Assembly: GCF_913773635.1 (NCBI RefSeq)
Contig: NZ_CAJYGQ010000001.1
Span: 1 to 64,000, forward strand
Direction: 5' to 3'
Source: an uncultured Mucilaginibacter sp.
GTDB taxonomy: Bacteria > Bacteroidota > Bacteroidia > Sphingobacteriales > Sphingobacteriaceae
DNA length: 64,000 bases
Both the position numbers and the translations under genes were made by a program. Below the pieces are notes generated by a model that was given only the letters and a program-made list of their open reading frames with translations, did not search any database and was not told the origin of the DNA. Below, one piece after another: positions 36,847 to 44,669 of the stretch. Within the stretch, counting starts at the first letter, position 1; each line of letters starts with the position of its first letter.

Positions 36847-38202
36847 TTATATAATTTCAAAATAACGTTTAAGTTCCCAGTCGGTAACGTGCCGGTTAAA
36901 CTGCCGCCATTCCCAAACGCGCGTGTTGGTAAAGTGCTCAGTAAACACATCGCCAAAAAGCTCACGGGCAACTGCCGAGTTCTTCATGGTGGTAGCCGCA
37001 TCAAACAAATTAGTAGCTATGCTGCCATTGCTTTTATAATTGTAACCGTTACCGTTAACGGGAGGCAAATTTAACGGTAATTTATGTTTTATACCATATA
37101 AACCAGAAGCTAACGCGGCAGAAAGAGCCAGATAAGGATTGGAGTCGGCCCCGGGTATACGTGTTTCCAGGCGGGTATAGTTGTGCGCATGGTTCAGTAC
37201 CCGCAAAGCAGCTGTTCTGTTATCAATTCCCCAGGTAACGGTAGTCGGCGCCCATGCTCCTTCAACCAAACGTTTGTAGCTATTAACAGTTGGTGCGTAC
37301 ATAGGAACTATATGCGGTAAGCAATACAACTGCCCTGCAAGATAATGCTTCATAAGTTCGCTCATCTTGTTTTCGTCGGCTTCGTCATAAAACAAGTTTT
37401 TGCTTTTGTCCATGCTCCAGAGGCTTTGGTGTACATGGCCGCTGCAACCCGGCAAATCATGGCTCCACTTTGCCATAAAAGAAGCCATAATACCGTGTTT
37501 TGATGCTATTTCTTTCACGGCATTTTTTAATAATGCGGCTTTGTCTGCAGCAGCCAAAACCTCGTCATGCATTATTGCTATTTCATACACGCCGGGTCCG
37601 GTTTCAGTATGTAACCCTTCTACAGGTACACCAAATTGAGTTAACAAATTGAGAAGATCAAAATAAAAATCGCTTTGCTGCGAAGGACGTAATATAGAGT
37701 AGCCAAACATTCCCGGCGTTAGGGGATTGATGTTAGTAAAGCTTTTTTTTTCGAGTGATTGTGCTGTTTCAGAGAAATTAAACCATTCAAATTCCTGTGC
37801 AAACTCGGGGTGGAAGCCTAAGGCATTGCATTCCTCAGCAATTTTTTTTAGCAAAGTGCGGGGGCAGGGTACATGCTCATTTCCCTTCACATCAAAGTCG
37901 GCCAAAAAAAACGGCATATCATTTTGCCACGGTACCGTGCGAAAGGTTGACAAATCAATTTTGCACTGCTTATCAGGATAACCTGTATGCCATCCGGTTA
38001 CATTTACATTATCATAGCCTTGATCGTTACTATCCCAACCAAAAACAACATCGCAAAAGCCATAGCCATCATCAAGTCCGGCTTCAAACTTTTGCCGATG
38101 AATTACTTTTCCCCTTAAAACACCGTCTATATCGGCAAAGGCAAACTTTATATGCTGTATATTATGGTTGTCTAAATAGTCGGTAATGTGTTTTTTATCC
38201 AT
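36847..38202 (-). CDS. Glutamine-synthetase-like ligase (possible gamma-glutamyl-amine type)
   Basis: 451 residues from the ATG at 38202; the frame could open at TTG 38232. The fold is glutamine synthetase: an N-terminal beta-grasp with FAFADIDGVLRGKV, a catalytic region with EFEWFNFSE, HTETGPGVYEIA, DLPGCSGHVHQSLW and NSYKRLVEGAWAPTTVTWGIDNRTAALRV (in parts), ending with RLETRIPGADSNPYLALSAALASG. It lacks the adenylylation-loop signature. Members of this subgroup include PuuA-type gamma-glutamylpolyamine synthetases. The kinase-fold and HAD genes follow on the same strand, suggesting a gamma-glutamylated intermediate pathway. Confidence 0.85.
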   Translation of the reverse strand: MDKKHITDYLDNHNIQHIKFAFADIDGVLRGKVIHRQKFEAGLDDGYGFCDVVFGWDSNDQGYDNVNVTGWHTGYPDKQCKIDLSTFRTVPWQNDMPFFLADFDVKGNEHVPCPRTLLKKIAEECNALGFHPEFAQEFEWFNFSETAQSLEKKSFTNINPLTPGMFGYSILRPSQQSDFYFDLLNLLTQFGVPVEGLHTETGPGVYEIAIMHDEVLAAADKAALLKNAVKEIASKHGIMASFMAKWSHDLPGCSGHVHQSLWSMDKSKNLFYDEADENKMSELMKHYLAGQLYCLPHIVPMYAPTVNSYKRLVEGAWAPTTVTWGIDNRTAALRVLNHAHNYTRLETRIPGADSNPYLALSAALASGLYGIKHKLPLNLPPVNGNGYNYKSNGSIATNLFDAATTMKNSAVARELFGDVFTEHFTNTRVWEWRQFNRHVTDWELKRYFEII

Positions 38203-38406
38203 AAGGCGAAAGGTTATGTGATAGTTGAGCAAGTTAAATAAATATGCAGTAATAAAGCTACACTTACACGTTTAAGCTAATTTTCAGCAGGTAATTTTAC
38301 GCTGTTTTCTTTTAAATTAACATCGGTACGGTTATTGTTTTATACGTAAAGTAAGACAATGAGTTTGTCTAATGAAAATGATTGTTGAACTTAAGGATTG
38401 TGAATC

Positions 38407-38580
38407 ATGAAAAATCAGGAAAATTTAACAAACAATGGTCAGGGCTCAACCACAGCCGATCGTAAATTTGCCAACCAGCGCGAAGTACAAAAAACAAAAG
38501 GTGTAAGTAATAGCGGTGGTCAGCCTTCATTTGTAACCTCAAATAAAGATAGCGACCGCGGTCAGAAGAATAAAAAATAA
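38407..38580 (+). CDS. Small hydrophilic hypothetical protein (57 aa)
   Basis: ATG 38407 opens a 57-codon frame rich in N, Q, K, S and T, ending in KNKK. It has no hydrophobic segment and is strongly polar, so it is probably disordered and cytosolic. A clear terminator follows 28 bases after the stop, which supports a real small gene. No family is recognised; a stress-related or hydrophilin-like role is only a guess. Confidence 0.65.
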   Translation: MKNQENLTNNGQGSTTADRKFANQREVQKTKGVSNSGGQPSFVTSNKDSDRGQKNKK

Positions 38581-38607
38581 GAAACTGACCCACATTTAAT
38601 AATTGGG

Positions 38608-38636
38608 GCCTCTTGTAGTTTACAAGGGGCTTTTTT
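38608..38636 (+). terminator. Rho-independent terminator
   Basis: GCCTCTTGTA (38608-38617) pairs with TACAAGGGGC (38621-38630), with one wobble and a three-base loop. A run of six T follows. It ends the 57-aa gene. Confidence 0.85.
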
Positions 38637-38770
38637 GTTGTTTATTAATTTTTAATTAAATTTGTATCAGCAATTTATAGTTTGCCTAACGGTTATTTAT
38701 TAACACAACAATTTTAGTTTGTACCCGTAGAAAGCATAAGATATTGCCTTATATTTACGGTACTACTTTA

Positions 38771-40804
38771 ATGCCCCTGTTGAAATTTGTGCTATTGATT
38801 TTGGTGTTTTGCTTGCCTTTAGGTTTTGTTAAAGCACAATCTGCCGCTTCATTGCCGGTAGCAAAGCACAATAACGCACTTACCATTTCCGATTTGGATA
38901 AACTGGTTAAACGCTACCGTTATTCAAAACCCGATTCAGCCGTTTACTACGCAAATCAAGCTATTTTACTGGCCCAAAAAACTAATGACCTAAATGGAAA
39001 GGCTATGATGCTTAATCATTTAGGTATGATTGATGATAATTTGGGCGAGTTTGAATCATCAAGAGCAAAGTATTTTGAGGCACTGCAATTGTATCGCAAA
39101 AAGGGTAACGCTGTTGGCGAAGCTGCTGTAATAATACGCCTCGGTGTGGTTGAACTGCGGAAGGGTAATTATGATAAAGCAATAGGGTATTTCTTACAAT
39201 CTCTTAAGGTTGCTGACCGTAGTAATAATGAGGCTGGTAAAATGGAGGCTTATTTAACCGTATCAGAAGGTTACGTAGGGCAGCGAAAATTTAAAATGGC
39301 CCTCACTTACCTTAACATTGCCGAAGGGATTAACAAAACGCTTCCCTTTTCAAATCTATCATTAAACATTTATAACAATTACGGTATTATTTACCGTGAA
39401 TTAGGCCTTACCGAAAAGGCTAAGACTTACCTTGAAAAAGGAATTCTGTTAAGTGAAGAGCCGCAGTATCAAGGACTAAACATTACGCTTACAAATAACC
39501 TGGCAAAAGTATACAACAAAGAAGGTAACAAGCAAAAGTCAATTCAGCTTCAGAAGTCGGCATTGGAGAAGGCGCGTAAAATTCAAAACTATTTGCGTGA
39601 GTATCAAACCCTTACCGGCCTTGCTGATACCTACGGCGCTTTAAATGGAAGGGAAGCGATACATTATTACAATTTGGCTTTAAGCCTTGTGCGTGAAAAG
39701 GAAGCACATAAGCAGGAAATTGAGGTTTTGGGTAGATTAGCTGATTTATATAAATCGCAAAAAAACTTCGAAACCGCATTGCTGATGAAGGAAAAGCAAA
39801 ATGCTTTGGCAGATAGTTTCTTTTATAAAAAGATGGCCAGACAGGTTGTTAGCTTGCAGTCGGGCTATGAATTATACAAATCAAAGGCGCGTGTTAACCA
39901 GTTAAAGCAGCAAAATAGCCGCCAAAGGCTCGAAAGCAACGTATTTATAGGTTTATGCATTGCATCATTATTAGTGGTTACTATTGTAAGCTACTATTTT
40001 TACAAAACCCGCAAACTTAACAAACTTCTAAATACGGCAAATACCAGCCTTGAAGAATCTAATCGGGTAAAAGATAAGCTGTTTTCTGTATTAGCACATG
40101 ATCTAAGGTCGCCGTTTGCATCGGTTTTAGATTTGATGCATTTACTTGAGGATGATGATATTGGCGCCGAGGAGCGCGTAATGCTGGTGAAAAAGCTTAC
40201 CACTGCTGCGAACATATCATTAGAAACGCTGAATATGCTGCTTAAGTGGGGCGAAATGCAGATAAAAGGCGTGAGGTTAAACAGTATGATTGTTGAACCT
40301 AAACAAGCTATTACGCGTGTTATGGGATTGGTAAGCTCGAGCGCTGAGAAAAAGATGATCAGGATAATTGATAGGGTGGACGAGCATATGGCTATTACAG
40401 TTGACCCTAATCATTTTGAATTCATTGTGCGTAACCTGTTATCAAACGCAGTTAAGTTTACGGCGTCGGGTGGTAACGTTGTTATAGCTGCAGAGATAGA
40501 TACAGAGTTGTCTGAAGTTGTTTTTTCTGTAACAGATAGTGGAGTAGGTATAAAGACGGAGCGTATTGATCGTATTTTTAACATTAGCAACACCAGCACT
40601 AAAGGTACCAACAATGAAACCGGTACCAGCCTTGGGCTTTTAATTTGTAAGGAATTTATTGACCTTAATAAGGGTCGTATCTGGGTAAACAGCGTTGTAA
40701 ATCAAGGGTCAACCTTTTACTTTGCCTTGCCTTTATTTAAGGTCACCGTGCCGGGTGTACAAATCAACACGTCGTCAGTAAAAGCCAGCAAGGCCGATAT
40801 TTAG
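38771..40804 (+). CDS. TPR-repeat sensor histidine kinase
   Basis: About 677 residues from the ATG at 38771; TTG 38744 is a weaker start. A signal peptide (about 1-24, ending VKAQ) leads to six or seven tetratricopeptide-like repeats (about 40-370). One membrane helix lies at about 391-411. The cytosolic part has HisKA with H443 in LAHDLRSPF and an ATPase domain with NLLSNAVKFT, DSGVGI and GTSLGLLICKEF. This TPR kinase type is common in Bacteroidota; the periplasmic repeats probably bind protein partners. It stands alone, with no regulator next to it, and ends 7 bases before the convergent aspartate kinase gene. Confidence 0.9.
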   Translation: MPLLKFVLLILVFCLPLGFVKAQSAASLPVAKHNNALTISDLDKLVKRYRYSKPDSAVYYANQAILLAQKTNDLNGKAMMLNHLGMIDDNLGEFESSRAKYFEALQLYRKKGNAVGEAAVIIRLGVVELRKGNYDKAIGYFLQSLKVADRSNNEAGKMEAYLTVSEGYVGQRKFKMALTYLNIAEGINKTLPFSNLSLNIYNNYGIIYRELGLTEKAKTYLEKGILLSEEPQYQGLNITLTNNLAKVYNKEGNKQKSIQLQKSALEKARKIQNYLREYQTLTGLADTYGALNGREAIHYYNLALSLVREKEAHKQEIEVLGRLADLYKSQKNFETALLMKEKQNALADSFFYKKMARQVVSLQSGYELYKSKARVNQLKQQNSRQRLESNVFIGLCIASLLVVTIVSYYFYKTRKLNKLLNTANTSLEESNRVKDKLFSVLAHDLRSPFASVLDLMHLLEDDDIGAEERVMLVKKLTTAANISLETLNMLLKWGEMQIKGVRLNSMIVEPKQAITRVMGLVSSSAEKKMIRIIDRVDEHMAITVDPNHFEFIVRNLLSNAVKFTASGGNVVIAAEIDTELSEVVFSVTDSGVGIKTERIDRIFNISNTSTKGTNNETGTSLGLLICKEFIDLNKGRIWVNSVVNQGSTFYFALPLFKVTVPGVQINTSSVKASKADI

Positions 40805-40811
40805 CGTTTTA

Positions 40812-42074
40812 TTAATTGCTGGCAAATACAATTTGCGCAGTGTTTCGGCTGGTTTGTTCCAACAGTACTTTCTTTCCTTCGGTTAGTTGTTCAATTATAT
40901 GCTGTTCAAAGTGGCGCAAGGTTATCAGCTTCAGGTTGCTGTTATATTTAACATTAAAGTTTTCCTGCAGCTGATTTAACAGCTTTTGAAATCGCTCGTC
41001 AACAAAGTCAAAACATGCAGACAGGCTTAACGCAGAGGTTTGCAAAACGTTGATTTTGACAAGGTTTTGAGCAAATATATTGTAAACGTTGCTTAAGTGT
41101 TTTTCGGTTATGAACGAGTAATCTTTAGCCGATACTGATAGCAACATCTGATTTTCTTTTACAATTATCACAGCTTTTTCAAAGCTTTGGTTGCTTGTAT
41201 CTCCAATTTTGGTACCCGGAGCATCCGGATCACCAAAGGGCTTTACCAATAATGGGATGCCTGCGTTTTGTAAAGGCTTAATAGTTTTTGGGTGAATTAC
41301 CGTTGCGCCGTAGTAAGTCATTTCCATAGCTTCTGCGTATGAAAGTTCATCAAACTTTACGGTATCAGTAAACAACTTGGGGTCGGCATTCAGTACACCC
41401 GGTACATCTTTCCAGGTTGTGACAGAACTTGCATTAAGGCAGGCCGCAAATATAGATGCTGTGTAGTCAGACCCTTCGCGGCCAAGCGTTGTGGTGAAGT
41501 TTTCAGATGTGCCTCCTAAAAAGCCCTGTGTTACAATGATGTTTTGGCTCAGCATTGCGGGTATATCATGCTGTATGCTTTCGCAAGTTTTGGTCCAGTC
41601 AACTACCCCTTCGCGGTATGTATTATCGGTATGAATATATCCTCTTACATCAAGCCATTTGCTATTTAAACCGCTTTGGTTAAGGTAAGCATCAACTATA
41701 CGTGTTGACAGTAATTCACCAACCGATACCAGCTGATCGTAAATGAAGTCAAACGTATCTACCGGCTCATCTTCCAGCATCCAGTCAATCTCAACAAACG
41801 TGTTGTTTATTTCATCAAACACAGTATGCTCGGAGCCAAACAACTCATGCATAATACCATAGTGGTATTGCTTTATTTCCTCGTAAATGAGGTGCATTTC
41901 AACATTTTGCTCGAAGTAAGCTTTGGTAAGTTTTTCAAGCGCATTGGTTGTTTTTCCCATTGCCGATACTACAATCAACAGCGGTTCACCGGCATACTTA
42001 TTTACAACGTTTGCAAGGTTTGCTACTCCTGCAGCATCTTTAACAGATGCTCCTCCAAATTTAAATACAAGCAT
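40812..42074 (-). CDS. lysC: Aspartate kinase (monofunctional)
   Basis: 420 residues. The N-terminal kinase domain starts with KFGGASVKDAAGVANLANVV and has VVSAMGKTTNAL, then LGREGSDYTAS and TWKDVPGVLNADPKL, then MTYYGATVIHPKT. A C-terminal ACT regulatory region (about 295-420) probably binds lysine or threonine. It phosphorylates L-aspartate to start the lysine, threonine and methionine routes. It is shorter than bifunctional ThrA and has no homoserine dehydrogenase domain. It is the last gene of a four-gene unit and starts 2 bases after the DUF3298 gene. Confidence 0.93.
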   Translation of the reverse strand: MLVFKFGGASVKDAAGVANLANVVNKYAGEPLLIVVSAMGKTTNALEKLTKAYFEQNVEMHLIYEEIKQYHYGIMHELFGSEHTVFDEINNTFVEIDWMLEDEPVDTFDFIYDQLVSVGELLSTRIVDAYLNQSGLNSKWLDVRGYIHTDNTYREGVVDWTKTCESIQHDIPAMLSQNIIVTQGFLGGTSENFTTTLGREGSDYTASIFAACLNASSVTTWKDVPGVLNADPKLFTDTVKFDELSYAEAMEMTYYGATVIHPKTIKPLQNAGIPLLVKPFGDPDAPGTKIGDTSNQSFEKAVIIVKENQMLLSVSAKDYSFITEKHLSNVYNIFAQNLVKINVLQTSALSLSACFDFVDERFQKLLNQLQENFNVKYNSNLKLITLRHFEQHIIEQLTEGKKVLLEQTSRNTAQIVFASN

Positions 42075-42076
42075 TA

Positions 42077-42877
42077 TTAATTATATCGGGCTGTGACGGT
42101 GCCTTGCTTAAGCAACGTTTTAATTTTTTCGTAAGGAATTTCTAAAGTAGTACGGCCGGCTGCATAAGGCTTAATTTCATACTGGTTGTATAAAAAAGTA
42201 AGACCTACTGGTGTAATTAAAAAATTTTGATTAAGACTGAATTTGGCATCCTTAAAAAAATAATTGTCAGCCAATGATGCCGTTTCAGAAAGGTTTTCCT
42301 GTTTGCGGAAAATTTGCTCTGCAATTTTATTTAATTCAGTCTCATAACCTGGCCTGAAAATGTCGCTCAGTAATATTTTCTTTTTGCCGGCCACATCCCA
42401 GTTGAGGTATCTAACAACGGTCATTCCATGCGCACCACCCGTAAACTGGTATCCGTTGTATTCCAAATTAAGTAAACTGCTGTCTTGACGTATTACGTCA
42501 ACTTTACTATTTAACTCAAAAAATGCCGGTGATGTTGGATTTTGCTTTTTGAAATCTTTGTAGTCTTGCAAAAATTGCCAGCTAAGGCGTTGTAGTCCGG
42601 CTATTCCTTTTTGGCGGTCTAAAAGTGTTGACAGACCGGTTAATACGGTATCATTAAGTAAAGGCTGATTATCAAAAGCAGGGTAGCGGAATTTGATGGT
42701 AGTACAAGCACTATCAGGTTTGCCGGCGCAATCATCAGCTTTGGCATTTATAGTTTTAAACTGATAAGTAAGCGTATCCCGCCATACATCCGGAATATCA
42801 TTTTTAGGCTTTCTTTCCACGCAGGCGGTTAAACTCAGGCCAGCTATGCTTATCAGTGTTAAAAATTTAGTTCTCAT
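42077..42877 (-). CDS. DUF3298/RsiV-like lipoprotein
   Basis: 266 residues. A good lipoprotein signal (LSLTAC, C19) is followed by a globular domain. It contains ACTTIKFRYPAF and, in the second half, YQFTGGAHGMTVVRYLNWD, which is typical of the DUF4163/DUF3298 (PdaC/RsiV-like) extracytoplasmic domain. The C-terminus has FLITPVGLTFLYNQYEIKPYAAG, also characteristic. It may bind peptidoglycan or lysozyme-like ligands; no enzymatic residues stand out. It overlaps the GNAT gene by 4 bases and precedes aspartate kinase by 2. Confidence 0.87.
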   Translation of the reverse strand: MRTKFLTLISIAGLSLTACVERKPKNDIPDVWRDTLTYQFKTINAKADDCAGKPDSACTTIKFRYPAFDNQPLLNDTVLTGLSTLLDRQKGIAGLQRLSWQFLQDYKDFKKQNPTSPAFFELNSKVDVIRQDSSLLNLEYNGYQFTGGAHGMTVVRYLNWDVAGKKKILLSDIFRPGYETELNKIAEQIFRKQENLSETASLADNYFFKDAKFSLNQNFLITPVGLTFLYNQYEIKPYAAGRTTLEIPYEKIKTLLKQGTVTARYN

Positions 42878-43347
42878 AACGGATAGTTTAGTATCTGCTC
42901 GGTTGATAATGATGCGTTAAGCCAACCTGCTTCCAGGCCTGCTTCATATTTTTTATAAAATTTTATTGCCGGTTCATTCCAGTCAAGCACCTGCCAGGTC
43001 ATTCCGCTAAAGCCAAGCTCCCTTGCCTCTTGTATCATGCGGTTAAACAGCATTTTACCGATGCCTTTTCCGCGCATAATTTCAGTTACTATTAAATCTT
43101 CAAGGTAAAGGCGGCTGCCTTTCCAGGTTGAATAGCGCACGTAATAAAGGGCAAAACCCACAATAAATTCATTCACCTCTACAACAAAGGCTTTCCAAAC
43201 TGGTTTTACGCCAAAGCCTGCTTCTTCAAATTGTTGCAAGGTAACCGTCACTTCCTGAGGGGCACGTTCATATACTGCCAGTTCTCTAATTAATTCCAAC
43301 AACCGCGGACAATCTTGCTTTTGCGCCACTCTTAAATGTGCCTTCAT
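42874..43347 (-). CDS. GNAT-family N-acetyltransferase
   Basis: 157 residues. It starts with HLRVAQKQDCPRLLELIRELA and has the acetyl-CoA motif A, VTEIMRGKGIGKMLFNRMI (about 94-112), followed by WQVLDWNEPAIKFYKKY, typical of polyamine-acetyltransferase-like (SSAT) GNAT members. A small amine is therefore the likely acceptor. The gene lies 8 bases after the YggS gene and overlaps the next lipoprotein gene by 4 bases, so all are co-transcribed. Confidence 0.87.
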   Translation of the reverse strand: MKAHLRVAQKQDCPRLLELIRELAVYERAPQEVTVTLQQFEEAGFGVKPVWKAFVVEVNEFIVGFALYYVRYSTWKGSRLYLEDLIVTEIMRGKGIGKMLFNRMIQEARELGFSGMTWQVLDWNEPAIKFYKKYEAGLEAGWLNASLSTEQILNYPL

Positions 43348-43355
43348 ACCTACAG

Positions 43356-44045
43356 TTAGTTGTTTTTGTAATGCTTTATAACGCGGTCGCCAAAAATGGT
43401 ACTACCCAAACGTACCATAGTGCTTCCTTGCTCTATGGCAATCTTATAATCTCCAGACATGCCCATCGATAGGGTATCAAAGCTGTCTTCATGCCTGAAA
43501 AAGCTTTGTGTAATGCCATCAAAAAAAGTATCTAGTTCGTAAAACTCTTCTTTAATCTGCTTTTCGCTATCGGTATTGGTAGCAATGCCCATAAGCCCGC
43601 GTATACGGATGTTTTTTAATTGAGCAAACTCTTCAGATCGCAGCAATTCAATCACCTCGTCAAAGCCAAGGCCATATTTGGTTTCCTCGTCGGCAATGTA
43701 AACCTGCAGCAGGCAATCAATTACACGTTTGTTTTTCTCGGCCTGCTTGTTAATTTCCTGCAGCAATTTCAGGCTGTCAACCGATTGGATAAGGCTTATG
43801 AAGGGCGCAATGTATTTAACCTTATTAGTTTGTAAATGGCCAACCAAATGCCATTCAATGTCTTTTGGCAGTGCTTCATACTTTTCAACCAGCTCTTGCA
43901 CCTGGTTTTCACCAAAAATGCGTTGACCGGCGTCATAAGCCTCTTGTAAATCGCTCACAGGCTTAGTTTTGGAAACCGCAACCAAGGTTACACTAACGGT
44001 ATCAAGTTCGCGTTTAACACTATTAATATTATCAGTAATGCTCAT
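43356..44045 (-). CDS. YggS-family PLP homeostasis protein
   Basis: 229 residues. Family motifs are VTLVAVSKTKPV (with the PLP-lysine in SKTKP), GQRIFGENQVQEL, WHLVGHLQTNKVKYI and MGMSGDYKIAIEQGSTMVRLGSTIFG. YggS/PROSC proteins bind pyridoxal phosphate as a single-domain barrel and control free PLP and amino-acid pools; they have no known catalysis. It is the first gene of the four-gene unit ending in aspartate kinase and is divergent from the DUF4296 gene. Confidence 0.93.
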   Translation of the reverse strand: MSITDNINSVKRELDTVSVTLVAVSKTKPVSDLQEAYDAGQRIFGENQVQELVEKYEALPKDIEWHLVGHLQTNKVKYIAPFISLIQSVDSLKLLQEINKQAEKNKRVIDCLLQVYIADEETKYGLGFDEVIELLRSEEFAQLKNIRIRGLMGIATNTDSEKQIKEEFYELDTFFDGITQSFFRHEDSFDTLSMGMSGDYKIAIEQGSTMVRLGSTIFGDRVIKHYKNN

Positions 44046-44153
44046 TTATTATGTAAATTTGCTCTTTAAAATTAAGCTACATAAGCTGCTGCTAAAATTG
44101 CCTTTTATGGGGCAGAAATGTGAGGGCTACTTATGAGCCCGCTAAATTACAGA

Positions 44154-44669
44154 ATGCGTATATATAAAATCTTGTTTTTTTTTGCAGCGGTTGTTATGCT
44201 TGCCTCTTGCAAGCAAGGCAGGCCCGATGGTATTCTGAGTCCCAAGCAAATGGTGCCTTTGTTGGTAGATGTTCACATAGTTGACGGAAGTTTATCAAAC
44301 GTGCCTGCGATGCCCGATAGCTTGTTTAAGCATGGCGTAAGCCGATATGATAAACTTTTTAAAGCACATGGGGCAGATAGCGTTCAATTCAGAAAAAGCT
44401 TTGCCTGGTATGCTAACGAACCCGACCAGCTTTATGATATTTACGTTAAGGTGAGTGACATCATAAAGGCAAAGGCTGATTCATCATTAAAAGCCCGCGC
44501 CAAAACCGATTCATTATTACAGGTTAAGCAAAATAAATTGTTAGCCGAAAGAGCAAAACGTGTTGCCGATTCGGTAAGAAAAGCAGAGAAGCGTAAGGCT
44601 GATTCCATACGTAAGAAGGCAAAAACAGATTCTACTGTTAAAAAGCCTGTTAAACCGAAATTACTATAA
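44154..44669 (+). CDS. DUF4296-containing lipoprotein
   Basis: 171 residues from ATG 44154; an ATG seven codons earlier (44133) is also possible. A lipoprotein signal ends VMLASC. The DUF4296 domain (about 20-105) has GILSPKQMVPLLVDVHIVDG and FRKSFAWYANEPDQLYDIYVKV. A long Lys/Ala/Asp-rich tail (about 110-171) follows, likely helical or disordered. DUF4296 is found only in Bacteroidota and its function is unknown. The gene ends on the A of the mutS2 start codon, a 1-base overlap, so the two are coupled. Confidence 0.85.
   Translation: MRIYKILFFFAAVVMLASCKQGRPDGILSPKQMVPLLVDVHIVDGSLSNVPAMPDSLFKHGVSRYDKLFKAHGADSVQFRKSFAWYANEPDQLYDIYVKVSDIIKAKADSSLKARAKTDSLLQVKQNKLLAERAKRVADSVRKAEKRKADSIRKKAKTDSTVKKPVKPKLL

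Noticed and set aside
38405..38593. 62-residue - strand frame
   Set aside because: Antisense of the 57-residue hydrophilic + gene that has its own terminator.
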